Below, in pieces: positions 1 through 9,774 of a stretch of DNA of 64,000 nucleotides (position 1 is its first letter; each line of letters opens with the position of its first letter). Below the pieces are notes generated by a model, which did not search any database, was not told the origin of the DNA, and saw nothing but the letters and a program-made list of their open reading frames with translations. Source of the DNA: Bradyrhizobium sp. CCBAU 53351 (GTDB taxonomy: Bacteria; Pseudomonadota; Alphaproteobacteria; Rhizobiales; Xanthobacteraceae); assembly GCF_015291745.1 (NCBI RefSeq), contig NZ_CP030060.1:868001-932000 (forward strand), read 5' to 3'. The position numbers were made by a program, and so were the translations under genes.

Positions 1-2
1 GG

Positions 3-229
3 CCAGCGGCCCGCTTCCTCGCCACCATTGCCGAGCACGAGATCGCCGAACGCGGTCGCCGGCTCACCGAGCGCCATCTCGTCGAGGCGCGGCTGTCTGC
101 TGGGAAGACCTTCGGCGGCTTCGACTTCGAGGCCGTGCCGATGATCTCCAAGGCGCAGGTGATGGCGCTCGCCGCCGGTGACAGCTGGTTGGGTAAGGGT
201 GCCAATTTGCTCCTGTTCGGGCCGCCCGA
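3..229 (+). pseudogene. istB: IS21-family istB fragment (helper ATPase), truncated
   Basis: The frame from position 3 reads as IstB and is close to the intact IstB at 27267-28079 (shared stretches AEHEIAER, VPMISKAQVMAL, GANLLLFGPP). IstB is the AAA+ helper of the IS21 transposase. The gene enters from the left of the window and stops being IstB inside the Walker A region, just after GPP. Position 231 begins unrelated DNA belonging to the serine-recombinase module. The missing 3' part is not found next to the module. This is a remnant, not a functional gene. Confidence 0.85.
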
Positions 230-261
230 GTCCGATTCATACTGCCCACCTCGTTATGCCA

Positions 262-2687
262 TTATAGTTCAAGCTCTCTTTGGCGGAGATCGCCAGACGA
301 CGGGCGCCGGAAGCGCCGCGCCTGCGCGGCGTTCCTGACCTCGGGGTGCTCCAGATCAGGCGCCTTGATCACCCAGGGTGCGCCCTTGCACAGCTGGTGC
401 GCGGGCAAGCTTCGCTCCGCGATCAGACGGCGAACCGTCGATGGGCTGACCGTCAACGCAGCGGCGGCTTCATCCAGAGTAATTTCTCCTCTCTCCATGC
501 GTTCGCCTTCCCGGTAGGGTGCGATAGCTTGCTGGTTGCGCAAGTGACGAACGCGGGCGCGGGTCCAGCTGTTACCGTGCCCCGTCGACTTGCCGCTCGG
601 TCGAGGACCGCCGCGATCGTGCCGTCGGGCATCTGGCGTGCCAGAACACGCAGGAGATCGATGACATCTGCGGATGTGCTCCAGCGGTGTTGGCCCGTGC
701 GGTTCTTTCTGGTCTCTAGCGCTGTGTGATCGCCGCCCTGCCAGTGGATCACAAGCTCAATTGCCGCATCGCCGACGCATACAACGATTTCGTGGATTAA
801 GGTTCGGATGATCCCCTTGCGCGTGGCAGGCGTCGCCCCAGGACTGTTCCAGGCCCGCTCCAAATCGGAGCCAAGCGCAAGCAGCCGCTCGCGATCCGCC
901 TCGCTCAGAGGACTCTCCGGCTTGGCCAACAGTGCACCGCGCTCTTCCTCGAGCGCGCGGACGGCCAGCAGACGTTCATTCCAACGTCGCTCCAGCTCGC
1001 CGGCGACCAGGCGATTGTCGGGATCGACAGCCTCATATCGCCGACGAGCCCGAGTGGCCTCATAGCGCGCTTGCTCACGCTTGGGCAGGCGTATCTCGCT
1101 GTGAACGCCGCCAACCCAGTGGACGACGAGGACGATCTCGGAGGCCGCATCATCGATATCGGCTACGACCTCATGGATGAGGGTGCGCACAATGCGCTTC
1201 TTGAGGCGAGCATCCGTCGTCGGCGCATCCCAGACCGTTCTGAGGTTCGAGGCCAGAACGCCGAGCGAGGCTGGATCAGCAATGGGGGCAGGCATCGCCG
1301 CATTATGCGTGGCGATTTTGCCCTCGACCTCCGCTGCGTGAGCGAGCGTCCTGTTCCAGCGCGCTCCAAGCTCGCCCGCCACCAGCCGGCTCGCGGGGTC
1401 AGCGGCATCGTATTGCCGGAAAAGCCTGGTCGGCGGCATAGCGCGCCGCTTCGAGATCGCGACTGAGAGCATCGCGCACCTGATCGCGCCGTTCCCCTGG
1501 CTTCCTTGGCGGCAGCGGTTGCGGCGGCGATAGCGCCCGGACCGATGACGCCAAGCAGTGCTTCCTCGATTGCATCATCGACGGGCAGTCCGCCGAAGCC
1601 GATGCAGTGAGGGCCGCCATTGTCCATCCAGGCGCGGCTACAGCTATAGCGCGGGATATGGTGGTTCATGCCGGAGTACCGGAGTGTGAGCTTGCGACCG
1701 CAGCGCTTGCACCGGATCAGACCGGCCAGCAGCGCGTCACCATGCTTGGGCGCGCCGTGATGCCGACCGGTGGGAGCGTTGCTGCTGACCATGGTGCGGA
1801 TCGCCTCGAACCTCTCCCAGCTCACATACCCGTCGTGGGTGTTGGGCTTCAGCGCCAGCCATTCGCTCCGCGCCTGCGGCGGATCTTCACGCTCACACCC
1901 ACGGCGCTGTATCCCGCCGCGACAGCCGTCTTACCATAGGCATAGGCGCCGCCGTAGACCGGGTTCTCAATGATCCGGTGGATGGCGGAGTAGCTCGGTC
2001 GCCGCCAGGCCGTTGCGCCGTTGGTCCGCTTCACCGGCAGATCGAGATTGTACTCGTGGAGCCAGCAGAACGGTCGCGCGCTGCCGAGTTCCTCGACCTT
2101 GTCGAACACCAGCTTGATCGCTCCTGGACACGCCGATCCGGATCTTTCTCATAACGGTCGCCGGCCTTCACGAAGCCGACGGGCGCTGCCACAACCAACT
2201 CGCCCCGGCGCGCCTTCTCGTAGCGGGCCGAGAGCGAGCGCTGGCGCAACAGATCCAGCTCGTACTCGTTGAGGCTGCCCTTGAGCCCGAGCAACAGGCG
2301 ATCGTTACCGTGCCTTGGCGCGTAGATCGTCTCCTGATCGATCAGAACGGTATCGACCACGCGGCACATCTCGATGAGTTGCTGCCAATCCCGTCTGTTG
2401 CGAGCGAAGCGCGAGACTTCGCGGGCGCAAACCGCACCAACTTTACCGAGGCAAACCTCCGCTACCATCCGCTCGAAGCCGGCGCGTTGTACGCCGCCGG
2501 CGGCTGAGCGACCGAGATCATCATCGATCACTTCAACCTCTGACCATCCGAGTGCCGTCAGTCGGTCCCGCATGGCGTATTGCAACGCGCCGCTCTCGCG
2601 ATTGTGTAGCACCTGATGTGCTGAGGATTGACGCACGTAAAGTATCCCCTTCTCCAGATGATGAGGCCTGACCTTGTCAGAGATCAT
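262..2687 (-). pseudogene. Large serine recombinase, multiply frameshifted
   Basis: The start ATG at 2687 follows AAGGAGG at good spacing. The N-terminal resolvase domain contains VRQSSAHQVLHNRES, with the likely catalytic serine in the RQSS motif, followed by VIDDDLGRSAAGG and REVSRFARN. The reading frame then shifts near 2110, 1830 and 1470. A recombinase domain (IIENPVYGGAYAYGK) and a zinc-ribbon-like segment (LIRCKRCGRKLTLRY) follow. The end at 262-543 carries an excisionase-like helix-turn-helix (TLDEAAAALTVSPSTVRRLI). Such enzymes join DNA through a 5'-phosphoserine and mobilise the element. With at least three frameshifts the product cannot be made. The C-terminal helix-turn-helix is shared with the second copy at 59222-59620. 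Confidence 0.85.
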
Positions 2688-2913
2688 GACCGACCTCCTT
2701 CGCGCGCGGCGTCGCTGTCGTCGCGGCATGGTCGAGGATCAACTGCGTCATCAGACTCGTAAGGGCCGCCTGCGCTTCCGCCGGAAGCTCCGACCATGTG
2801 GGCGCACCGGTGGCGCCGCTCGACAGGCCGCTCCCGAACAGATCCATCTGCTGCGGCCGCGGTTGTTGATTGTGTCGGTATCCGCTCCCTGGCATTGCCG
2901 TCTGGCGTGACAT
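2677..2913 (-). CDS. Small conserved protein of the serine-recombinase module (orf2)
   Basis: 78 residues. The ATG at 2913 has GGGGAG upstream, and the stop overlaps the recombinase start by 11 bp, suggesting coupled translation. The N-terminal half is Gln/Pro-rich. The C-terminal half is predicted helical, with the pattern W-x-x-L-x(4)-Q-x-x-L-x-x-L. The copy-2 counterpart at 58623-58850 shares that pattern (WPNLSTATQTQIAQILATLL) and the same position overlapping the recombinase start. That conservation argues it is a real gene; a role as recombination accessory factor is only a guess from position. Function unknown. Confidence 0.6.
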   Translation of the reverse strand: MSRQTAMPGSGYRHNQQPRPQQMDLFGSGLSSGATGAPTWSELPAEAQAALTSLMTQLILDHAATTATPRAKEVGHDL

Positions 2914-3235
2914 GAGTCGCTCCCCGATTCTGACCGTGAGAGCCTCTGGATGCGCCAGAAAGCAGGGCAGCTGATGGCGTTCGATCCTTCAACGCCAGAT
3001 CGAGAAGCGCAGAAAGCGCCGCAAGCGCATCGATGCTGACAAACGGTTGAGCTGTCAAAAGCTCGGCGTCAGGGCATGCCGTCCGGTCGAACATCCCTGC
3101 TGGCACTTCCAGCCAACGATCTCCTTGCGATCCGTCCAAGGTGCAGCGAAAAACAACATCAAAGCCTTGTCGACGGCTCCATGAACGCAAACTCGGCGCC
3201 CAAACCATGGATGATGCCGATAAAGAACCTCGCGA
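2684..3235 (-). pseudogene. orf1 of the serine-recombinase module (DUF5372-like), frameshifted
   Basis: The frame 2684-3208 encodes a product whose first ~90 residues look protein-like (DVVFRCTLDGSQ, EVPAGMFDRTACPDAELL, ALAALSALLDLAL). The likely N-terminus (HPWFGRRVCVHGA) lies in another frame upstream, so a frameshift near 3170 separates the two. The small beta-rich type resembles the DUF5372-like proteins I recall next to such recombinases. The open frame runs on through orf2 in a different phase and ends exactly at the recombinase ATG (ATGA overlap). Function unknown. Confidence 0.5.
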
Positions 3236-3261
3236 AGAACGGTCCTGTGGCCGTTCTCAAA

Positions 3262-3377
3262 CGTTGTTGTACAACGAACACCGCGGACACTCGGCCATCG
3301 GCTATATCAGCTCGGTCGAGATGGAGCGCAAGGTGGGATTAGCTTAACGGGGTGTCCATCAAACCGGCAGCACGCTC
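3262..3377 (+). pseudogene. IS3-family orfB C-terminus plus terminal inverted repeat
   Basis: Codons ending at 3347 read LYNEHRGHSAIGYISSVEM..GLA, the usual C-terminus of IS3-type OrfB; compare the gene end at 51329-51610. Immediately after the stop comes GGTGTCCATCAAACCGGCAG, the terminal repeat also found at both ends of the large nested IS3 (51299 and 63468). Only this end of the element survives. The repeat also supplies the start of the next gene. Confidence 0.8.
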
Positions 3378-3783
3378 AGTGATCACCGGGGAGCGCCGAC
3401 GGCGTCGGTGGACGAGCGAGGAGAAGGCCCGGATCGTGGCGGAGAGCTTTGAGGAGGGTGCGAACATCTCCGAGGTTGCGCGGCGCAATGGCGTTTCGCG
3501 CGGGCTGCTTACGGTGTGGCGCCGCCAAGTTGCGGCGGCGGTGGGGGGCAAGGCACCGAACTTCGTGCCAATCCAAATTGGTCCGGGGATCGATCGCGGG
3601 ACAGCGGGCGAGCATGAACGTATTTCCGGGCTACAGACGAGGCCTTTGGAGATCGCCGCGCCGCCGGCCAAGGTTTGCGGAGTTGTCGAGATCGAGGTGA
3701 ACGGGGCGCGCATCCGGGTCGAGCCGGACGTTGAGCTGGCGACGCTGTCGACCGTGCTGGCGGCGCTTCGGGGTATCCGGTGA
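3352..3783 (+). CDS. tnpA: IS66 TnpA (OrfA)
   Basis: 143 residues. A helix-turn-helix segment (RWTSEEKARIVAESFEEG, then ISEVARRNGVSRGLLTVWRR) is typical of the IS66 first ORF, which is needed for transposition with TnpB and TnpC. The start is a GTG inside the terminal repeat of the upstream IS3 remnant, so the first ~9 residues (SIKPAARS) are IS3 DNA, not IS66. The native IS66 left end is therefore missing. The gene overlaps tnpB by 4 bp. Probably translated, but the element cannot move without its left end and with a broken tnpC. Confidence 0.85.
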   Translation: MSIKPAARSVITGERRRRRWTSEEKARIVAESFEEGANISEVARRNGVSRGLLTVWRRQVAAAVGGKAPNFVPIQIGPGIDRGTAGEHERISGLQTRPLEIAAPPAKVCGVVEIEVNGARIRVEPDVELATLSTVLAALRGIR

Positions 3784-4133
3784 TTGCGCTACGCTCTGAC
3801 CTCAAGGTGGTGCTGGCGACACAGCCGGTCGATTTCCGCAAGTCGGTGCATACGCTGTCGGCACTGGTGAGCGAAGCGCTGCGTGCGAATCCGTGTTGTG
3901 GGGACGTCTTCGTGTTCCGCAGCAAACGCACGGACAGAGTGAAGCTTCTGGCGTGGGACGGCAGCGGCATGGTGCTGATGACGAAGTGGTTGCACCAGGG
4001 GCACTTCACCTGGCCGCCGATCCGCGAAGGCGTGGTGCATCTGACTGCGACACAGCTCGCGATGCTGCTCGACGGACTCGAGTGGACGCGCGTCTCGCCC
4101 AAGCCGGTGAAGCAGCCGGCCGTTGTCGGCTGA
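3780..4133 (+). CDS. tnpB: IS66 TnpB (OrfB)
   Basis: 117 residues, the usual length of IS66 TnpB. Landmarks are ATQPVDFRKSVHTLSALV, DVFVFRSKRTDRVKLLAWDG and MVLMTKWLHQGHFTWP. TnpB is an accessory protein of IS66 transposition with no established enzymatic role. The start overlaps the tnpA stop by 4 bp. Intact. Confidence 0.95.
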   Translation: MIALRSDLKVVLATQPVDFRKSVHTLSALVSEALRANPCCGDVFVFRSKRTDRVKLLAWDGSGMVLMTKWLHQGHFTWPPIREGVVHLTATQLAMLLDGLEWTRVSPKPVKQPAVVG

Positions 4134-4168
4134 GAGGAGAGGATTTCGCTGGAGCCTGCGCCGCGCGG

Positions 4169-5741
4169 ATGTATGGTCCATTTATGGCGATTCGCCCGGA
4201 CGTCCTCTCGACTGATCCCGCCGCTCTAACAGAGATGGTGCTCGCGCTCGACGCCGAGAACGAGAAGCTGCGTGTTGCGATGCAGACGCTCAAGGAGATG
4301 ATCTTCGGGAAGCGCTCGGAACGGCTTGCCACGCTCGTGGCCGAGCAGCTTGAGCTTGAGCTTGACGATCTTGAGACCAGTGTCACGCCGCCGGCAGCTG
4401 CCAACGACGATGCACCTGCGGTGAAGCCGTCCGATAAGCTACGTAAGAAGGCGCGCCGCAACATCGGCGCGTTGCCCAAGCATCTGCCGCGCTGTGAGCA
4501 GGTCCTGGAGCCGGAGGTGACGGCCTGCCCGTGCTGCCAGGGCCAGCTTCACAAGATCGGCGAGGACGTCAGCGAGGTGTTGGAGTGATCCCGGCGCTCC
4601 TGCGCGTGCTGCGCACGATCCGTCCCAAATACGGCTGCCGCGGCTGCACCGATGGCGTGGTCCAAGCCAAAGTGCTGCCGCGCCTGATTGAGGGCGGCAT
4701 GGCGTCGACGGCCCTCGTGAGCCATGTGGTGGTCTCGAAGTTCGCCCGGTATTTGCCGCTGTACCGGCAAGTTCAGATCCTGGCCGGCCACGGCATCCAT
4801 CTTGACCGCGCGACACTCGCGGTTGGGTCAAACGTACCGCCTTGTGGCTCAGGAGCCTTTATGAGCTGCAGCTGCGGATCATTCAGGCTGCGCCGCGCGT
4901 GTTCTGCGACGAGACGCCGATGCCGGTGCTTGATCCAGGACGACATCGTCCCCGCATCTGCCAGTTCTGGGCGCATGCTATGGATGACCGGCCATGGGGT
5001 GGCCCCTCGCCGCCGGCGGTTACCTACGTATTCGCCGACGGCCGCGGCACCGAGGAGATCGCCGGACAGTTGATGGGCTTTTGCGGCGTTCTGCAGGTGG
5101 ACGGTTATGCCGCCTACAAGGCGCTGGCCCGCCGTCATGGCGGCGCGATCCAGCTCGCCTTTTGTCTCGCCCATGCTCGACGCAAATTCGTCGAGGTGTA
5201 CAAGTCCACGCAGTCGCCATTCGCGCGCGACGTGATTGAACGGCTGCAGGCGGTCTATGCGATCGAGGCAGAGATCCGCGGCAGCAGTGCGGAGCAGCGG
5301 CTGGCCGCCCGCCGCACCAGGAGCGCCCCGTTGATGGTGGCGCTCAATGCGCGACTGATTGAGATGGTAGGTCAGCTGTTTTCCCAATCGAAGCTGACAG
5401 AGGCGATCAACTATGCGCTCAATCACTGGGACGGACTGACGCTGTTTCTCAGCGACGGCCGCGTCGAGGTCGATTCCAACACGGTCGAGCGTTCCATGCG
5501 CCCGATTGCCATGGGAAGACGCAACGCCTTGTTCAGCGGTAGCGAAGGTGGTGCCGAGAGCTGGGCCATCCTCGCGTCGCTCGTGAACACCGCAAAGCTC
5601 CATGAGCTCGATCCGCAAGCCTATCTGACCGACGTGCTGGAGCGCATCGTCTCCGGTGGAACCAAGAGCCATCAACTGCACGAACTGCTCGCCTGGCACT
5701 GGAAGGCGGCGCGCCAGCGCACCGCACAGGCCGCGGCATGA
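4169..5741 (+). pseudogene. tnpC: IS66 TnpC transposase, two frameshifts
   Basis: The DDE-type transposase of IS66. The N-terminal leucine-zipper/helix-turn-helix part (MVLALDAENEKLRVAMQTLK) and zinc-binding cysteines (CPCCQG) lie in frame 2. At ~4588 the frame shifts to RVLRTIRPKYGCRGC. Near 4826 it shifts again into the C-terminal catalytic part (FCDETPMPVLDPGR, VLQVDGYAAYKAL, SNTVERSMRPIAMGRRNALF), which is open to 5741. A single-base change explains each shift. Not functional. It overlaps the passenger gene by 4 bp. Confidence 0.9.
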
Positions 5742-6361
5742 GCCCGCGTCGTCATAAAGCAGCGTCGTCAATGGCCGCAGCCGAGATGCCACTTGAGGAG
5801 CTCGAGCGATGGCTGCAGGCTCGGGTCGATCAGCAACCTGCCGCCACCAATCTCCCCATGCTCGACGGCTACGTCGCCGCAATCGTGGCCGGACCGGTGT
5901 CGATGAGCCCACTCGACTGGATCTGCCCGCTGCTCGCCATCGATGCCGATGCCTTCAACCACAGCGGCACCCCGGAGTTTGCAGCCATATCGGCTGTCGC
6001 CCTGCGTCACAACGACATCAGCAACACCCTCTCGACCGCACCCGACAGGTTCGCGCCGATGCACCGGCGTAAACCCAGTGGAGACGTGGATCCGCGACCA
6101 TGGTGCCAAGGCTTCTACGCCGCGATGCGGCTCAAGCTATTGGCGTGGGCACCGTTGCTGGACACCGGCAACGTCAATCACGGCCTACTTCTACCTATCC
6201 TGCTGCACTGTCGCGACGATCAGGGCCGACCGCTGCTTGGACCACCACGAAGCGGCCGCGAGACCAAGAAATTTCTGCGTAACGCCCACGCCGATATTCC
6301 CGCGGCGGTCGAAGCCTTGCGGCAATACTGGATGCCGATCCGCTACGCCCGCGCTCACTGA
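5738..6361 (+). CDS. UPF0149 (YgfB/YecA-like) passenger protein of IS66
   Basis: 207 residues, starting in an ATGA overlap with the tnpC stop. It contains the UPF0149 landmarks LDGYVAAIVAGPVSM, CPLLAIDADAFN and VDPRPWCQGF. A homologue sits in the same place behind the IS66 copy at 35393-37226, so it travels with this IS66 subgroup. The molecular function of UPF0149 proteins is not established; here it is probably a transposon passenger rather than a host gene. Intact. Confidence 0.85.
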   Translation: MSPRRHKAASSMAAAEMPLEELERWLQARVDQQPAATNLPMLDGYVAAIVAGPVSMSPLDWICPLLAIDADAFNHSGTPEFAAISAVALRHNDISNTLSTAPDRFAPMHRRKPSGDVDPRPWCQGFYAAMRLKLLAWAPLLDTGNVNHGLLLPILLHCRDDQGRPLLGPPRSGRETKKFLRNAHADIPAAVEALRQYWMPIRYARAH

Positions 6362-6382
6362 TCACTGCGGTCGTGGGAGCTC

Positions 6383-7294
6383 ATGCCGGTTACAGTTAGT
6401 CGGCTTGGCGCGGGAGCTTCCATTCCCAGGCAGCAGTTCGCGCAGACGCGAAGCGGGAAGATCGGCGATCCGGGCGAGGACGTCGGAGAGCCGGGCTTTG
6501 GGATCGACATCGTTAAGACGACAGGTGGTGATCATCGTCAGCATGATGGCGGCGCGTTCGGCGCCGCGCAGGCTGCCGGCGAAGGTCCAATTGCGCCTTC
6601 CCAAGGCGATGCCGCGCAACGCTCTTTTGGCGGCGTTGTTGCTGAGGCAGATCCTGCCATCGTCGAGGAAGCGGGCAAAGTCGGCTCAGCGCCTGGCATG
6701 TAATTCGTGGGCTTCAGGACCTCGGAGGAGCGCGAGAGGGTTTCTCGCTCGCGCAGCAGCCAGGCGTGCATGTCGTCGAGCAGCGGCTTAGCGCGATCGG
6801 GGAGCTGGTTTACCCTTGCTGCCTACCCTGGCGTTCTTCTCGATATCGGCCAACTCGAAGAAGCCCCGCCGCGCATGCGCGAAGCAGAATGCCGGCGTGA
6901 TCGGCATCGCTTTCCTTTGCGGGTCGAACAACGGCTCGAAGCCGCTATAGCAATCGGCTTGCAGGATGCCGGCGAAGGCGGCCAGATGCCTCTGGGGATG
7001 CTGGCCTCGCCGGTCGGGTGAGGCGTAATAGACCGCAGCCGGCGGCGCCGGCCCACCGAAGGGCCGGTCATCCCGCCCATAACTCCAGCTCCGGCGGGTC
7101 GTGCACTTGCCCTTCGCCAGGACGCGGATGGTGGTGTCGTCGCCATGAAGGCGCTCGACTGCGAGTACATGACGCTCGATCAGCTGGAAGAGCGGCATGA
7201 TGGCGAAGGTTCCGTGGCCGACCTGGTCAGCGAGCGTCGACAATGGCAGGTCGATCCTCTCGCACTTGGTTGAGCGGGATATGCATGCCGAACT
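6383..7294 (-). pseudogene. tnpC: IS66 TnpC, C-terminal part (split by group II intron)
   Basis: Minus-strand frames with several shifts encode the catalytic part of an IS66 TnpC of another subgroup. Landmarks are IDLPLSTLADQVGHG, LHGDDTTIRVLAKGK, RDDRPFGGPAPPAA, LQADCYSGFEPLFD, FCFAHARRGFFELADI and then, after a shift, RGIALGRRNWTFAGS. The 5' part of the same gene lies at 11035-11279. Joining 7294 to 11035 restores the IS66 motif ILFDKFGMHIPL without loss of a base, so this was one gene before intron insertion. Confidence 0.9.
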
Positions 7295-7975
7295 GTGCGT
7301 CCAGCGAAGGCTGGCATGTTCAGCAGGAGTAAGTCCTGCCGGGGAAAAAGTTAGCTCCCCGTAGTGTGGGTAGCAGAGGAGATAGAAATAGAACCTTTGA
7401 AGCCTATCGACAAAACTCCCTTGGGGAGACCACGAGTCATCGGGCCGTATCAAAAGAGAACGCGTTGTGGCCTCGAAAATGCTGAAAACCGAAAGTCGAG
7501 CCTGCAGTTTAGGGGCGAAGGCAGCATGATCCATCGAATGCTAACTGACACGACGGGTCATTTCGGCGGGGTGAAAGCGACAGCACGGTGACAAGGACAT
7601 GCCGAGCAACTGGAGAAGCCTTCATCCCGGAGAGAAATCGCCGGAAGAAGGTAGGTCGTATAACCGGAGATCCCGGGAAATCGACCGAAGATGAGAAGGT
7701 GGCGGCCGGGACTGGAGTAGCGATGAAGCGGAGTAACTCCCGTGGAGCAAAGGGTCCCTGCCATTTGTGATGTCTCTAACGTAAGGAAGGCAAGGACGAG
7801 ATGATAAAGGCGTCCATCGATTTGCAAGACCTGAGGCGGAGACTATACGTCAAGGCGAAGGCTGAACCGTCCTGGCGTTTCTGGGGTCTATACGTCCACG
7901 TGTGCAAGATGGAGACCCTGCGCGCAGCGTATGAGATGGCGAAAGAAAACGACGGCGCACCGGGAATAGACGGGG

Positions 7976-9774
7976 TGCGCGGCGGCGATCAGGGTGAGAC
8001 TCCGTATTGCCTCACCTATCGATGCTCCCGAGTGCGATCGGTTGCCTCATTTATTTTGCTCCCGGCTTGGGTTGAGGAGGAGGCCGGGTGCGGAGATGGC
8101 CGGGGTTTCGGAGCGCCCGGCCTCCTCCGCTGGCGTCTGCCACATCATTGGGTTGTTGTGACCTCATGCCCCAGCAGCGTTTCCTCCGTAGGAACGAACA
8201 ACAACGCGTTCGCTTGCTCGCTGCGCCAGGATTTAAGCCTACGCTGAAGCGTTCGAAGAAGCTTGTTCGGATAGGCTCCAGGATATTCCGCCTGCAACCG
8301 GGAGAGCAGTTCGCTACCAGTCCGCCAAGGCTCGGCTTCAAACCATTTTCGCAAATCTAGCGTTGCCCGGATGAGCGGGTCGGGACGCCGCCGGCCTCTT
8401 TTCGCTTTCACGATTGGCCGATCCGTCGGTCGCATAGCTCCGTCTTTCCAGGCGGTTCGTAGGCTTGCCAGGAAGAGATCGATCGGTTGCGATGCCGCAG
8501 CAGGATGGGCGATTGGCTGCGTATCAGCGAGCGCCGCGAGGCGTTCCTGCGCGCCGCGGATGTCGCGCAACAACGCGACCGGGTCGAGAGCGGCATAGAT
8601 TTCTTGGAGATGGTGACGAATCGCATCGGGCGTGCGGGCGTCGGCGGCCAAGCGCTGGTGTGGCGTTGCCGGTGCGCTGTATGTCTTACGCACACGAGCA
8701 CCGTCGCGCTGCTTGGCCATCAGTTTGAATGAGGGTTGGAAGAAGTTCACGAACAGCCGCGCCGATCGATAGAGTTCAGCCAGCAGCTTGGCCGCTTCCA
8801 GGCCCTCGAGCCGACGATAGCCGACCATCCTGCGCACGACGGCACCGTTCTTCTGCTCGACGAACGCCTGGTCGTTCTTCCGGTAGGGCCGGCAACGCGT
8901 GAAGACGATGTTGGCCGCATCGCAGTAGGCTTTCAGCGTCTCATTCATGAACACCGTATCATTGTCCGTATCGAGGCCGATCAGCGCAAAAGGCAATTGT
9001 TTGCGCAATTCCGTCAACACCGTGCTCAACAGTGTTTGTTCGCGCACGATCAGAGGAGCGCACTCCGTCCAGCCGGTAGCAATGTCGGTGAGCACGAGGG
9101 TCTGGATGAAGCTGCCGCGCGCCGATAGACCGCTATGCGCTACAAGGTCAGCCTCGACGAACCCCGGCGCCGGATCGTTCCAATCTGCCGACGTCCGTAT
9201 TGGAATACTGCGACGCAACGAGTGCGTCGCGTGCCGTCGGCGCTTGCGACCTAATCCTTCTCGGACCCGTGCCAACGCGCGGTCGATCGTCGCAGCACTC
9301 ATTGCCAAAAGTTTGTCGCGGATCTCGGGAGCAAGGTCGAGGTGGCCGTGCCGTTCCATCGCTTCAATCAGCGCAGGCATTAACGCCTTCAGCCGCTTCC
9401 CGCAGATCCGGTCTGACGCCTCCCAAAGCAGCAAGAGCGCGTTGTGTTCCGCCTCATTATAGATCCGACGTCGCGCCCGTCGGCCTGCGCTTACGTCTTC
9501 CTGGCCTCGAAGTAGACGCATCGCATGTTTGCGATGGAATCCGGTGATGTCGACGAACTCGTCTAATATCCGCGCCTTCTTCGCACGATCCGAACGCCGA
9601 TAGCGCGCGCCCGCCGCCGCCGTCAGTTCCTTCCGCGTTGCCATGCTCAGCCACCCCATCTGCGCCCCCGCTTGTTCCCGATCCAGGGGAGCAATTTACG
9701 TGAGGCAACGGCTCAGCATCCGGTAACAATTAAGGCGAGGCAATGCGCGCTCTCATCCTGATTGTCGCGCTATA
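7976..9774 (-). mobile_element. rve-type (DDE) insertion sequence, copy 1
   Basis: 1.8 kb element flanked by the direct repeat ACGGGG (7970-7975 and 9775-9780), interpreted as a 6-bp target duplication. Imperfect inverted ends are TGCGCGGCGGCGATCAGGG at the left and TATAGCGCGACAATCAGGA at the right (reverse complement). Contains one transposase gene. Two more copies occur in the window (22598-24181 and 47086-51195), plus a fragment at 22432-22594. The IS family name is not assigned here. Confidence 0.85.
8145..9659 (-). CDS. DDE (rve integrase-type) transposase, copy 1
   Basis: 504 residues, intact. An N-terminal helix-turn-helix region (EFVDITGFHRKHAMRLLRG) is followed by a retroviral-integrase-type catalytic core: Asp in GFVEADLVAHSG, Asp in LIGLDTDNDTVF, and Glu in NDQAFVEQKNGAVVRR. 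It is nearly identical to the second copy (few differences such as NALLLL/NALVLL), which indicates recent movement. An alternative start is the Met 15 bases downstream (MATRKELTAAAG). Probably the active copy in this window. Confidence 0.9.
   Translation of the reverse strand: MGWLSMATRKELTAAAGARYRRSDRAKKARILDEFVDITGFHRKHAMRLLRGQEDVSAGRRARRRIYNEAEHNALLLLWEASDRICGKRLKALMPALIEAMERHGHLDLAPEIRDKLLAMSAATIDRALARVREGLGRKRRRHATHSLRRSIPIRTSADWNDPAPGFVEADLVAHSGLSARGSFIQTLVLTDIATGWTECAPLIVREQTLLSTVLTELRKQLPFALIGLDTDNDTVFMNETLKAYCDAANIVFTRCRPYRKNDQAFVEQKNGAVVRRMVGYRRLEGLEAAKLLAELYRSARLFVNFFQPSFKLMAKQRDGARVRKTYSAPATPHQRLAADARTPDAIRHHLQEIYAALDPVALLRDIRGAQERLAALADTQPIAHPAAASQPIDLFLASLRTAWKDGAMRPTDRPIVKAKRGRRRPDPLIRATLDLRKWFEAEPWRTGSELLSRLQAEYPGAYPNKLLRTLQRRLKSWRSEQANALLFVPTEETLLGHEVTTTQ

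Larger units (their letters stand above)
231..3250 (-). mobile_element. Serine-recombinase module, copy 1 (decayed)
   Basis: Three genes in minus-strand order: a ~100-residue orf1, a 78-residue orf2, and a long serine recombinase with a C-terminal helix-turn-helix. The unit abuts an istB fragment on the left and an IS3 end on the right. The same three-gene order recurs at 58312-59625, which is why I treat it as one mobile unit. Exact ends are uncertain because no target duplication is visible here. The recombinase and orf1 carry frameshifts; orf2 is intact. Confidence 0.6.
3352..6361 (+). mobile_element. IS66-family element A with passenger gene, left end lost
   Basis: tnpA, tnpB, broken tnpC and a UPF0149 gene form one translationally overlapping array. 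The left end has been replaced by the terminal repeat of an IS3 remnant. No right inverted repeat was identified before the next IS66 remnant begins at about 6383. Confidence 0.8.

Noticed and set aside
135..338. 67-residue frame starting MPMISKAQVMALA
   Set aside because: Only its first ~31 codons are IstB; the rest is read-through into the serine-recombinase module.
8371..9547. Many long plus-strand frames opposite the transposase (for example 8736-9128, 8947-9462)
   Set aside because: They are antisense shadows of the intact transposase; the same shadows recur opposite copy 2.
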